From contig JANOHI010000410.1 of assembly GCA_031406385.1 (NCBI GenBank), forward strand, positions 1 through 23,985: a stretch of 23,985 nucleotides of DNA, in the 5' to 3' direction. Both the position numbers and the translations under genes were made by a program. The first letter of the stretch is position 1, and each line of letters starts with the position of its first letter. The notes under the pieces are model-generated. The model searched no databases. It saw only the letters and a program-made list of their open reading frames with translations, and was not told where the DNA came from. Below are positions 7,899-14,773 of the stretch, piece by piece. This DNA comes from JANLQX01 sp031406385. Lineage in GTDB: Bacteria; Actinomycetota; Acidimicrobiia; Acidimicrobiales; JANYDT01.

Positions 7899-9746
7899 CT
7901 ACTCGACCGTCACCGTCTTCGCCAGGTTGCGGGGCTTGTCGACGTCGAGACCCTTGGCGCGCGCCAGGGCATAGGCAAAGATCTGCAACGGCACAACATT
8001 CACCGCTGGCATGAAGAGTTCCGCATTCGACGGCAGCGACGGAACCCAAAGCACCTCGTCAGCCTGCGCTGCGGTTTCCTCGTCACCTTCGTTGGCCACG
8101 AGCACGATCGTTGCCCCACGGGCACGCATCTCCTGCATGTTCGAGAGCATCTTGGCGTGGAGACGGCCACGTGTGGCCACACCGATGACCACGCTGCCCG
8201 GCTCGATCAGCGCAATAGGTCCGTGCTTCATCTCGCCGGCCGGATACGCCTCGGCGCGGACGTATGAGATCTCCTTCAACTTCAATGCACCCTCCAACGC
8301 GGTCGGATATCCCGTATTGCGTCCGAGGAAGAAGAAGTCGCGTGTATTGGAGAACCGCTCGGCGAGCGCCGTGATGTGCGGGGTATGGGCAAGTGCCGCC
8401 TCCACCTTCTCCGGCAGTGACTCGAGGATTTCGAGCAGCGCCTTGATCTCGCCGGGATGCTGGGTGTTGCGAACCTGGGCCAGGTATAGGGCGAGGAGTT
8501 GCATCGCGACGATCTGTGCGAGGTGCGTTTTCGTCGCGGCAACACCGATCTCGGGGCCGGCGTGGGTATAGAGAACGGCATCGGCTTCACGGGCCATCGA
8601 GGAGTCGACCACGTTGCTCACCGTGAGCACCTTCGCCTTGTTGGTGGCACTGCGGGCATAGCGAATCGCCTCCATGGTGTCGAGCGACTCCCCGGACTGG
8701 CTGATCCCGACGACGAGGGTCGAAGGACCGAGCACCGGATCGCGGTACCGGAATTCCGACGCCACATCCACTTCGCACGGCATGCGCGTCCAGTGCTCGA
8801 TCGCATACTTGGCGACGAGACCGGCATAGAAGCTCGTTCCGCATCCGACGATCGACACCCGATCGATCGAACGGAGTTGGTCGACGGTCAGGCGCATCTC
8901 GTCGAGCACCAGTGAACCGTCAGCGCGCGTACGACCGCGCAACGTTTCCGTGATGGCAGCCGGTTGCTCGTGGATCTCCTTGAGCATGAAGTCGGGATAG
9001 CCGCCTTTCTCCGCCGCTTCGAGATCCCAGGTGATGTGTCGCGCCTTGGGAGTGACGATTGTTCCGTCGAGCGTGGTGACCACAATCGAGCCAGGGGTGA
9101 CCTCGACGATGTTGTCGTCCTCGATCACATAGATCTCTCGCGTCTCCGAGAGGATCGCCGGGATATCCGAGGCCAACAGGCCGAGCGAGTCCGTGCGGCC
9201 ACAGATCAACGGGGAGCCCCGGCGAGCACCGATGACGAGGTCGGGGACATCGGCGTGCAACACCGCGATCGCGAAACTTCCGTCGACCTTGCGCAAGGCC
9301 GAGCGGACCGCGTCGGCCAACGCCAGACCGGCGTCGACTTCTATCCCGATGAGGTGCGCAAGAACCTCAGTGTCGGTCTCCGAGGTGAATCGATGACCGT
9401 CAGCGATCATCGCCTCCTTCAGCTCGACGTAGTTCTCGATGATGCCGTTGTGAACGACTGCGACCTTGCCTCGCCCATCAACATGCGGGTGGGCATTGTG
9501 GTCGACCGGCTTGCCGTGCGTCGCCCAGCGGGTGTGGCCTATCCCGGTCGTCGGCGCTTTCGGGGCATGATCCCCGAGCGATTCCACCAAGACCGCCAGT
9601 TTCCCGGCCTTCTTGTCCATCCATAGGCCGTCTTGTTGGAGGACGACGCCGGCGGAGTCGTAGCCCCGGTACTCAAGGCGGGCCAAACCGTTCAACAGGA
9701 TGGGAAGAGCCGAAGTGGCCCCGGTGACTGCAACGATTCCACACAC
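7899..9746 (-). CDS. glmS: Glutamine-fructose-6-phosphate aminotransferase (isomerizing)
   Basis: GlmS makes glucosamine-6-phosphate from fructose-6-phosphate and glutamine, the entry step to UDP-GlcNAc. The 615-residue protein begins MCGIVAVTG, so the catalytic Cys becomes residue 1 after Met removal. GHTRWATHGKP and HNGIIENY mark the glutaminase domain. Two SIS domains follow, with GCGTSFYAG, SQSGES, RNTGYPTALEGALKLKEISY and the C-terminal LAKTVTVE. The start is GTG at 9746 with GTGAGG upstream. A small hairpin (9770-9788) sits just before the ribosome-binding region. No glmS ribozyme core is recognisable. glmM lies about 2.3 kb away, separated by two unrelated genes. Confidence 0.97.
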   Translation of the reverse strand: MCGIVAVTGATSALPILLNGLARLEYRGYDSAGVVLQQDGLWMDKKAGKLAVLVESLGDHAPKAPTTGIGHTRWATHGKPVDHNAHPHVDGRGKVAVVHNGIIENYVELKEAMIADGHRFTSETDTEVLAHLIGIEVDAGLALADAVRSALRKVDGSFAIAVLHADVPDLVIGARRGSPLICGRTDSLGLLASDIPAILSETREIYVIEDDNIVEVTPGSIVVTTLDGTIVTPKARHITWDLEAAEKGGYPDFMLKEIHEQPAAITETLRGRTRADGSLVLDEMRLTVDQLRSIDRVSIVGCGTSFYAGLVAKYAIEHWTRMPCEVDVASEFRYRDPVLGPSTLVVGISQSGESLDTMEAIRYARSATNKAKVLTVSNVVDSSMAREADAVLYTHAGPEIGVAATKTHLAQIVAMQLLALYLAQVRNTQHPGEIKALLEILESLPEKVEAALAHTPHITALAERFSNTRDFFFLGRNTGYPTALEGALKLKEISYVRAEAYPAGEMKHGPIALIEPGSVVIGVATRGRLHAKMLSNMQEMRARGATIVLVANEGDEETAAQADEVLWVPSLPSNAELFMPAVNVVPLQIFAYALARAKGLDVDKPRNLAKTVTVE

Positions 9747-9769
9747 GTCGGAACGACCTCACGCTTCAG

Positions 9770-9788
9770 GCGCCGACAGTGCCGGCGC
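9770..9788 (-). promoter_or_regulatory. Hairpin in the glmS 5' region
   Basis: GCGCCG and CGGCGC form a 6-bp perfect stem with a 7-nt loop, ending about 24 nt upstream of the glmS GTG. It could be a leader structure or part of the promoter. No function is shown. Confidence 0.35.
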
Positions 9789-9834
9789 AAGTTGACGAAC
9801 GAAGGGAACGGCTCGCTCCCTGTGCGATGCCGTA

Positions 9835-9864
9835 TCGGCATCGGCATTGGCATTGGCATCGGCA
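9835..9864. repeat. Hexanucleotide tandem repeat (TYGGCA)5
   Basis: There are five contiguous 6-bp units: TCGGCA, TCGGCA, TTGGCA, TTGGCA, TCGGCA. They lie in the 168-bp spacer between the small hypothetical gene and glmS, about 90 nt upstream of glmS. The minus strand could read the array as a Met-Pro run, but no coding support surrounds it. Confidence 0.85.
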
Positions 9865-9866
9865 TC

Positions 9867-9902
9867 GCGCCCGCTGACGGCGATGCGCCCGTTGACGGCG
9901 TC
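9867..9902. repeat. Two adjacent 18-bp imperfect repeats
   Basis: GCGCCCG[C/T]TGACGGCG plus two bases occurs twice back to back (9867-9884 and 9885-9902), with about 15 of 18 positions identical. It directly follows the hexanucleotide array, separated by two bases. The period is three times the hexamer length. It lies just downstream of the hypothetical gene's stop, on the glmS side. Confidence 0.75.
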
Positions 9903-9914
9903 CAGAAGAAGGAG

Positions 9915-10283
9915 TCAGCCCTTCTTGGCAGCCCACCGGGCGCGGGCCGCCCGTGAGCGCTCGAGGAGATGACCCGGCACGCCGCCCACATCGCCGCTTG
10001 CATCTGCCGCTGCGGGTCCGTCGCCGGAACTCACGGCAACGGCGGAACTGGCCGACTCAAGCGGGGCGTCAAAACGGCGCTCCCATTCGCCGGCAGTGGC
10101 GAGTTTGGTCCGCCCGAGCGTGCCCACGCGCTCCCCATTGTCGAACCACACCCAATACCGGATCCACGAGAGACCCTGAACGTGGATGACCTTGCCCGAT
10201 GTGCCTTCAGGAACACCACGCATGGGCACCGTGGAGACGACGGAGGTTCCTACAGCGAGATCGGCGAGAGCGGTCGGCGGCAC
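9915..10283 (-). CDS. Conserved-looking hypothetical protein with a small SH3-like/KOW-like barrel
   Basis: I do not recognise a named family. The 122-residue product has a strand-rich core (residues about 12-62) containing MRGVPEGTSGKVIHV, SWIRYWVWFDNGE and GTLGRTKL, resembling a small SH3/KOW-like beta barrel. An Ala/Ser/Gly-rich linker leads to the basic helix HLLERSRAARARWAAKKG, which could bind nucleic acid or a ribosomal surface (inference). The frame is open back to a GTG at 10304. I prefer the GTG at 10283 because GGTAGCCT lies exactly 8 nt before it, the same layout as at the PAP2 gene. The upstream region holds a large inverted repeat. The regular core and conserved aromatic/Gly pattern argue against a spurious frame. 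Confidence 0.7.
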   Translation of the reverse strand: MPPTALADLAVGTSVVSTVPMRGVPEGTSGKVIHVQGLSWIRYWVWFDNGERVGTLGRTKLATAGEWERRFDAPLESASSAVAVSSGDGPAAADASGDVGGVPGHLLERSRAARARWAAKKG

Positions 10284-10291
10284 GGCCGAAC

Positions 10292-10297
10292 AGGCTA
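10292..10297 (-). promoter_or_regulatory. Putative -10 box TAGCCT for leaderless hypothetical-gene mRNA
   Basis: On the minus strand GGTAGCCT is followed by 8 nt and then GTG (10283). The octamer and spacing match the PAP2-gene site, and the hemE site has the same octamer with 7 nt. If this is the promoter, the start at 10304 is excluded because the box would lie inside that longer reading. Confidence 0.5.
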
Positions 10298-10336
10298 CCG
10301 GCACGATCGGACAGACATGGCGTCGAGGCCAGTGCA

Positions 10337-10479
10337 GCAGAACACCTCCTAGTGCACTGAGTCGGAAGTTCCTCTGACATCGATCCTTCGGAGAACGCAG
10401 GGCCTACAAAGAATCAGTGCAATTCGATGTCACAGGAACTTCTGCGAAGATGCACTACGTGCCTTCGGAGGTGTTCTGC
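10337..10479. repeat. Large imperfect inverted repeat in the 260-bp spacer
   Basis: The left arm is 10337-10383 and the right arm 10424-10479, around a 40-nt centre. Matched blocks from the outside in are 13 bp (GCAGAACACCTCC), 7 bp (TAGTGCA), then an 8-nt unmatched stretch, 9 bp (GAAGTTCCT), one mismatch and 9 bp (TGACATCGA). The right arm has 9 extra bases (10458-10466) between the first two blocks. AGTGCA/TGCACT appears four times in the region, and CCTTCGGAG twice. I see no flanking target-site duplication and no open frame. It lies between the 3' end of the AAA+ ATPase gene and the 5' end of the small hypothetical gene. Confidence 0.85.
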
Positions 10480-10543
10480 CCCTAAGGATTGGGCCAACCT
10501 CTCTCCCACGGTGCACGGGTCACCGGTGTTTGCGGAGCGGGCG

Positions 10544-11896
10544 TCAGGGTTGGACGCCGGGGGCGCCTGACATCTCGGCGGAGAATGAGGCGGCGAGGCC
10601 GGAGTCCTCGTTCCAGTCGCCGCTCCCCGAAGCAGTGAAATAGAGCTCGGCCGCCTGCCAGAGCCGGGATCGATCGATGTCGTAGGGCACTCGCTCGTAG
10701 TCGCAGATCGACCGGACGATCCGGAACAGGTCGTGCGGGTAGGTCGGGTAGAGCCTGTTCCGGCCGAACTCGCGGCACACGGTCCGCACCAACCAACCCG
10801 AGTCGGCCTCCAGGTGCAGGCCGAATCGTTTTGCCGCCATCTCGACGATCCGGTCGAATTCGTCCGTTGTCGTGGCACCCACAAAGATCTTGTTCTGGAT
10901 GCGTCGGAAGAATGCGTCGTCGCCAAGCTTCGCCGGATCGAGGTTGGTCGAGAAGACCACCAGCACCTCAAACGGGATGGCGAACTTCAATCCGCTGTCG
11001 AGCGACAGGTAGTCGATTCGCCGTTCCAGCGGCACGATCCACCGGTTCAGCAGTGCGCCCGGCTGGATGAGTTGGCGACCGAAGTCATCGATGAGGAGCA
11101 CACCGTTGTTGGCCTTCATCTGGAGTGGTGCCGAATACACCTTGGAGATCGGGTCCCGCTTCAGCTGGAGCATCGACAACTCGAGCTCGCCGCCGGCGAT
11201 CACCATCGGCCGTTCGCAGACGACCCAACGCGGGTCGAATCCGGCTGGTTGGCTCTGCACCGGCGTGTGGATCGTCGGATCGAAGACGGTGATGATCGCT
11301 CCATCGATCTCGACTGCATGGGGCACGACAATCCAGTCGTTGTAGAGGCGGATCAACCGTTCGGACAGCGACGTCTTCCCCGTACCCGAGGGGCCGTAGA
11401 AGAAGATCGACTGCTGTGCCGCGAACGCCGGACCGATCCGGTCAATCGTGCGCTGAGCGAGAACCAGATCGGAGAATGCCTTGTTCACGATCGCCGAGTT
11501 GACATCCACCTCTGCCCGTAACTCGGTACAAATCTCCTGGTAGAGCGCCATCCCGACCGGAGCGATGCCGCTGTAGGCACATCGGCTGAACGAGGCCTCG
11601 GCCCGGTCGCGGCCACGTTCGGTAAGGGAGAAGTGGTAGTCGTTCCCCTCGAGCTTGAGAATATCGAGGTACTGGCGCGAGCGCAGATCCTCGAACACCG
11701 CCGTCACGATGATCGGTGAGATACCGATCTCCCGGGCCAGTCGCGTGATGCTCGAACGTTCGGTCCGCAACCCGCGGCGCAAGAAGAGGTCCTCGATCAT
11801 CTGGATGTCGATGTCGAGCTCTCGAACCGTCGATGGCGGACGGAGATTCGCTGGGATCAGGCGCTGAACGTCCACTACGGGATCATGTCGACCCAT
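10544..11896 (-). CDS. AAA+ ATPase with N-terminal winged-helix domain, function unknown
   Basis: The product is about 450 residues and looks soluble. Residues about 45-100 form a winged-helix-like region (ITRLAREIGISPIIVTAVFEDLRSRQYLD...LTERG). The AAA+ core carries Walker A GPSGTGKT (168-175), Walker B VLLIDDFG (266-273), a sensor-1 Asn in VFSTNLD (Asn318) and an arginine pair FFRRI (331-332) that could include the finger. A helical lid domain follows. Such ATPases remodel protein or DNA partners; the partner here is unknown. The start is uncertain. I took the ATG at 11896; GTG at 11875 is possible, and the frame is open to 11971. No clear Shine-Dalgarno is present. It lies between glmM and the small hypothetical gene, all on one strand. 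Confidence 0.88.
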   Translation of the reverse strand: MGRHDPVVDVQRLIPANLRPPSTVRELDIDIQMIEDLFLRRGLRTERSSITRLAREIGISPIIVTAVFEDLRSRQYLDILKLEGNDYHFSLTERGRDRAEASFSRCAYSGIAPVGMALYQEICTELRAEVDVNSAIVNKAFSDLVLAQRTIDRIGPAFAAQQSIFFYGPSGTGKTSLSERLIRLYNDWIVVPHAVEIDGAIITVFDPTIHTPVQSQPAGFDPRWVVCERPMVIAGGELELSMLQLKRDPISKVYSAPLQMKANNGVLLIDDFGRQLIQPGALLNRWIVPLERRIDYLSLDSGLKFAIPFEVLVVFSTNLDPAKLGDDAFFRRIQNKIFVGATTTDEFDRIVEMAAKRFGLHLEADSGWLVRTVCREFGRNRLYPTYPHDLFRIVRSICDYERVPYDIDRSRLWQAAELYFTASGSGDWNEDSGLAASFSAEMSGAPGVQP

Positions 11897-11967
11897 ACCC
11901 TGCCGGGCTTGAGTGTTCGTTCGGTCGCGGCGTGGTGTCGCCCATGGGTCGCCCGGCCGACCTGGCC

Positions 11968-12066
11968 CCACCCCGTCACCATTCGGACCAGACGGTCACG
12001 CTTTCGACCAGCACGCCGGGCGCCCACCCCATCACCGTTGGACCAGACGGTCAGGCTTTCGATCAG
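11968..12066. repeat. Imperfect 56-bp-period direct repeat, two copies
   Basis: Copy 1 spans 11968-12011 and copy 2 12024-12066. They share CCACCCC, TCACC, GGACCAGACGGTCA and GCTTTCGA, with about 38 of 44 positions identical. Each copy contains the small dyad GACC-AGAC-GGTC. The second copy covers the last codon and stop of glmM. The first lies in the 165-bp spacer before the AAA+ ATPase gene, so the pair could be a regulatory site for that gene or a remnant of a duplicated glmM 3' end. Confidence 0.75.
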
Positions 12067-13421
12067 ACGGCGGGACCGAGCACCCGTTCCACCGTTGAGC
12101 ACAGGCGGGCTGCCGCCTTGGCCGCCGCGTCGACGGTCGGTGCTTCGACCATCACTCGCACCAGCGCCTCAGTGCCGCTCGGTCGCAGCAGTACCCGGCC
12201 ACGGCCGGACAACTCCGACTCCACGGCCCGGACGTCGGCCCACAGTTCCTCGGCATCGGAGAGCCGGCTTCGGTCGACGCCCTTCACGTTGCGCAGGACC
12301 TGCGGGAGGCGTTCCATCACCAAGGAATGCTCGGCAAGAGAGCGGCCGGAGCGAACCACCAGGTCGGCGACGAGCGCTGCGCTCAAGGTTCCATCACCCG
12401 TCGTGGCAATGTCGGCGTTGATGACATGACCGGACTGCTCGCCGCCGAGCACAAAGCCGCCGGCGAGCATGGCCTCAAGGACGTAGCGATCGCCGACGGC
12501 GGTGTCGACGACCGTCACCCCATGGTCGGCCATGGCCAGTCGGAATCCGAGGTTGGTCATCACCGTGACTACCACGGTGTTCCCGGCGAGGCGACCCCGC
12601 TCGCGCCGGTCGACGGCAAGCATGGCCAGGATCTGATCCCCGTCGACGAGGGTGCCCGTTCCATCGACGCCAAGCATGCGATCGGCGTCACCGTCGAAGG
12701 CGAATCCCATCTGGGCATCGTGGGCGACAACGGCGGCCTGAAGCGACTCCGGATGGGTCGACCCGCAGTGGGCGTTGATGTTCGTGCCATCGGGCGAATC
12801 GTTGAGCACGACCACGTCGGCGCCGAGTGCCCGGAACACCAGCGGCGCCGCCACCGCCGTGGCGCCATTCGCGGTGTCGAGAACGACTCGCAGGCCCTCT
12901 AAGGTGCGCCCCTCGAGCGCCTCCACGACGTGCGCGACGTAGGCATCGAGGAACGCCGAATCCCCGATGACACGGCCCACGTCGGCCCCAGCCCGGACGT
13001 GAGGGTCGGCGCGCCCGCCGATCAGGGCGTCGAGTTCGAGCTCGATCCTGGCTTCCACCGCATCGGGAAGTTTGAGTCCTCCCGGGGCGAAGAACTTGAT
13101 GCCGTTGTCCTCAAAAGGGTTGTGCGAGGCCGAGATCATCGCCCCGACGATGTGTTCGCGCTGGGCCCGGAGGGCAACAGCAGGTGTCGGCACGACGCCG
13201 AGGTCGACAACGTCGAGACCTTCGGCGGCGATCCCGGCACTGAGTGCGCCGAAGAGCAGCGGACCCGACCGGCGGGTGTCGCTGCCAACCGCGACCCGGG
13301 CGTGCGACGCGTCGGCTCCGAGGACGCGCGAAGCAGCCCGGCCCAGGGCAAGCGCGAGCTCAGGGGTGAGTTCGGCGTTCGCCAAACCGCGCATGCCGTC
13401 AGTTCCGAATCGAAGACCCAT
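12063..13421 (-). CDS. glmM: Phosphoglucosamine mutase
   Basis: GlmM converts glucosamine-6-phosphate to glucosamine-1-phosphate on the way to UDP-GlcNAc. The 452-residue protein begins MGLRFGTDGMRG. It carries the phosphoserine loop MISASHNP (Ser99), the metal-binding loop DGDADR (Asp243, 245, 247), the sugar-binding loop GGEQSGH and the phosphate-binding region VLLRPSGTEALVRVM. The start at 13421 agrees with the family and has GGAAGGGG about 11 nt upstream; the frame runs on to 13466. The gene lies 99 nt downstream of rpsI behind a strong hairpin, so it probably has its own promoter or depends on read-through. Confidence 0.96.
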   Translation of the reverse strand: MGLRFGTDGMRGLANAELTPELALALGRAASRVLGADASHARVAVGSDTRRSGPLLFGALSAGIAAEGLDVVDLGVVPTPAVALRAQREHIVGAMISASHNPFEDNGIKFFAPGGLKLPDAVEARIELELDALIGGRADPHVRAGADVGRVIGDSAFLDAYVAHVVEALEGRTLEGLRVVLDTANGATAVAAPLVFRALGADVVVLNDSPDGTNINAHCGSTHPESLQAAVVAHDAQMGFAFDGDADRMLGVDGTGTLVDGDQILAMLAVDRRERGRLAGNTVVVTVMTNLGFRLAMADHGVTVVDTAVGDRYVLEAMLAGGFVLGGEQSGHVINADIATTGDGTLSAALVADLVVRSGRSLAEHSLVMERLPQVLRNVKGVDRSRLSDAEELWADVRAVESELSGRGRVLLRPSGTEALVRVMVEAPTVDAAAKAAARLCSTVERVLGPAV

Positions 13422-13480
13422 GCCGGGCGATGCCCCTTCCGCGGTTGACGCACACGCCGTATGCATCGGTCGTGCACGAA

Positions 13481-13506
13481 AGGACCGGCGGCGAAGCGCC
13501 GGTCCT
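13481..13506 (-). terminator. Terminator hairpin after rpsI
   Basis: AGGACCGGCG and CGCCGGTCCT form a perfect 10-bp GC-rich stem around a 6-nt loop (CTTCGC on the minus strand), 14 nt past the rpsI stop. Only a short TTTC follows on the transcript strand, so termination may be partial. That would allow some read-through into glmM. Confidence 0.75.
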
Positions 13507-13520
13507 CGCCAGCAAACGCG

Positions 13521-13913
13521 TCAGCGCTTCGAGTACTGCGGCGCCTTACGGGCCTTCTTCAGGCCGTATTTCTTCGATTCCTTCTTGCGATCGTCTCGCG
13601 TGAGGAAGCCGGCCTTCTTGAGCGCCGGACGGCGTTCGGGGTCGATCTCGATGAGCGCGCGGGCGATGCCGAGGCGGAGGGCACCGGCCTGGCCGGAGAC
13701 ACCGCCGCCGTCCATCGTGACGTTGATGTCGAACGCTTCGAGCGTCTCGGTGAGACGAAGGGGCTCGGTGGCGATCATGCGAAGGAGCTCCGAGGGGAGA
13801 TACTCCACGATCGGACGATCGTTGATGACGATCACACCGGTACCGGGGCGGACGCTCACACGGGCGACAGCGCGCTTGCGCCGGCCTGTTGCCTGGACGA
13901 GAGGAAGGGACAC
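13521..13913 (-). CDS. rpsI: 30S ribosomal protein S9
   Basis: This is the 130-residue universal S9 protein of the small-subunit head. It shows ATGRRKRAVARV near the N-terminus, GGGVSGQAGALRLGIARAL in the middle and the invariant basic tail ending KAPQYSKR, whose last residues reach toward the P-site tRNA. The start is GTG at 13913 with AGGAG six bases upstream. It lies 13 nt behind rplM in the usual rplM-rpsI operon and is followed by a strong hairpin. Confidence 0.98.
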   Translation of the reverse strand: MSLPLVQATGRRKRAVARVSVRPGTGVIVINDRPIVEYLPSELLRMIATEPLRLTETLEAFDINVTMDGGGVSGQAGALRLGIARALIEIDPERRPALKKAGFLTRDDRKKESKKYGLKKARKAPQYSKR

Positions 13914-13926
13914 GTGAAGCTCCTAC

Positions 13927-14376
13927 TCAGGAGGCCCGACGGGCCTGGGGGAAGTCGACCTTGACCGGCGCCTGGGCGCCGTGGGGATGCGTCGGGCCGC
14001 TGTAGACCTTCAGCTTCTTGATCATCTGACGGCCGAGAGAGTTCTTCGGCAGCATCCCCTTGACGGTGATGCGGATGAGCTCTTCTGGCTTCGTGGCCAG
14101 CATCTCGCTGTACGAGCGGCTCCGAAGACCACCCGGGTAGCCGGAGTAGCGGTGGTAGAAGGTCGCATCGGCCTTCTTCGTGTCGAACGCAACCTTGTCG
14201 GCATTGATGATGATGACGTGGTCACCGGTGTCGAGGTGGGGCGTGAAGATCGCCTTGTGCTTTCCACGGAGGCGCGATGCAACCTCGGTGGCGAGGCGGC
14301 CGAGCGTGAGCCCGGTGGCGTCGACTTCGAGCCATGCACGCTGAATATCTGCTGTTTTCGGGGTAAACGTCGACAC
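13927..14376 (-). CDS. rplM: 50S ribosomal protein L13
   Basis: The 149-residue L13 protein contains LGRLATEVASRLRGKHK, GDHVIIINADKV, the Y-hydrophilic stretch FYHRYSGYPGG and GMLPKNSLGRQMIKKLKVYSGPTHPH, all characteristic. L13 binds 23S rRNA early in large-subunit assembly. The start is GTG at 14376 with GAGGATC about 7 nt upstream. It is the first gene of the rplM-rpsI unit and follows a 397-bp gene-free spacer containing a leader-like hairpin (14431-14450). Confidence 0.98.
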   Translation of the reverse strand: MSTFTPKTADIQRAWLEVDATGLTLGRLATEVASRLRGKHKAIFTPHLDTGDHVIIINADKVAFDTKKADATFYHRYSGYPGGLRSRSYSEMLATKPEELIRITVKGMLPKNSLGRQMIKKLKVYSGPTHPHGAQAPVKVDFPQARRAS

Positions 14377-14430
14377 CGTTTCGATCCTCGTTACTCGCTA
14401 CAACCGGTGCTCTCCCCCGGCGACGACCTG

Positions 14431-14450
14431 CCACCGAAGGTTCCCGGTGG
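14431..14450 (-). promoter_or_regulatory. Hairpin in the rplM upstream region
   Basis: CCACCG and CGGTGG form a 6-bp stem with an 8-nt loop, 55-74 nt before the rplM GTG. The position suits a leader of the L13-S9 operon. It does not match any leader family I can recognise. Confidence 0.35.
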
Positions 14451-14593
14451 TCGATCATCGTGGGCGCTAGCGCACGAACACTCCGCGTATGCGGGGCCGG
14501 ACGACAATAGCCGCGTTCGCGAGCGACAAATCCCGAGGCCGCATTACTGGGCGATCTGGAAGCCGTCGTCGGCACTCGCGACTCCACGTCATC

Positions 14594-14755
14594 GCCGCAT
14601 ATCAGCCTCCCGCTGCACGCACATCAGCCCCCCGCTGCCGCACATCAGCCCCCCGCTGCCGCACATCGACACCATTGGCGCCGCAAATGCCACGTTTTGC
14701 CCGATGTGCGGCAGTGGACGAACGATGTGCGGTGGTGGACGAACGATGTGCGGCC
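14594..14755. repeat. Two facing clusters of a helically phased motif (GCCGCACATC / GATGTGCGGC)
   Basis: Four units on the left read GC(A/C)GCACATCAGCCC or close variants, with their GCAYAT cores starting at 14598, 14619, 14640 and 14661, an exact 21-bp period. Three units on the right are the reverse complement, GATGTGCGG, starting at 14703, 14724 and 14745, again exactly 21 bp apart. The inner pair (14656-14667 and 14703-14714) is a perfect 12-bp inverted repeat around a 35-bp centre. The left spacer sequence (AGCCCCCCGCT) differs from the right one (TGGACGAAC), so only the motif is shared between clusters. The block starts 18 bp past the PPOX stop. Confidence 0.9.
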
Positions 14756-14773
14756 GAAGGTATCGACGCGTTG

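Larger units (their letters stand above)
14377..14773. other. Gene-free spacer between the PPOX gene and rplM
   Basis: I find no supported gene in these 397 bp. The rplM-proximal part should hold the rplM promoter and leader. It shows a hairpin (14431-14450) and a 10-bp perfect palindrome GCGCTAGCGC (14464-14473). The middle (about 14480-14590) shows nothing I can name. The distal part (14594-14755) carries the phased inverted motif clusters described separately. Open frames crossing it have no family resemblance. Confidence 0.7.

Noticed and set aside
9747..9914. glmS ribozyme upstream of glmS
   Set aside because: The spacer is short and repeat-rich, and I could not find the conserved ribozyme core or a matching double pseudoknot. 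The ribozyme is chiefly a Firmicutes feature.
9692..10003. Minus-strand frame with a Met-Pro repeat over the hexanucleotide array
   Set aside because: It runs into both the glmS start and the hypothetical gene in a different frame. The rest of its sequence is Arg/Ser-rich without a motif.
10344..10350. AGGAGGT as the ribosome-binding site of the small hypothetical gene
   Set aside because: On the minus strand it lies about 40 nt before the first in-frame start (10304) and 60 nt before the preferred one, too far to serve. It is part of the inverted-repeat arm.
14594..14755. CRISPR array
   Set aside because: The repeats are only about 10-12 bp, the period is 21 bp, the copies face each other in two orientations, and the intervening bases are not unique spacers. 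No cas gene is present.
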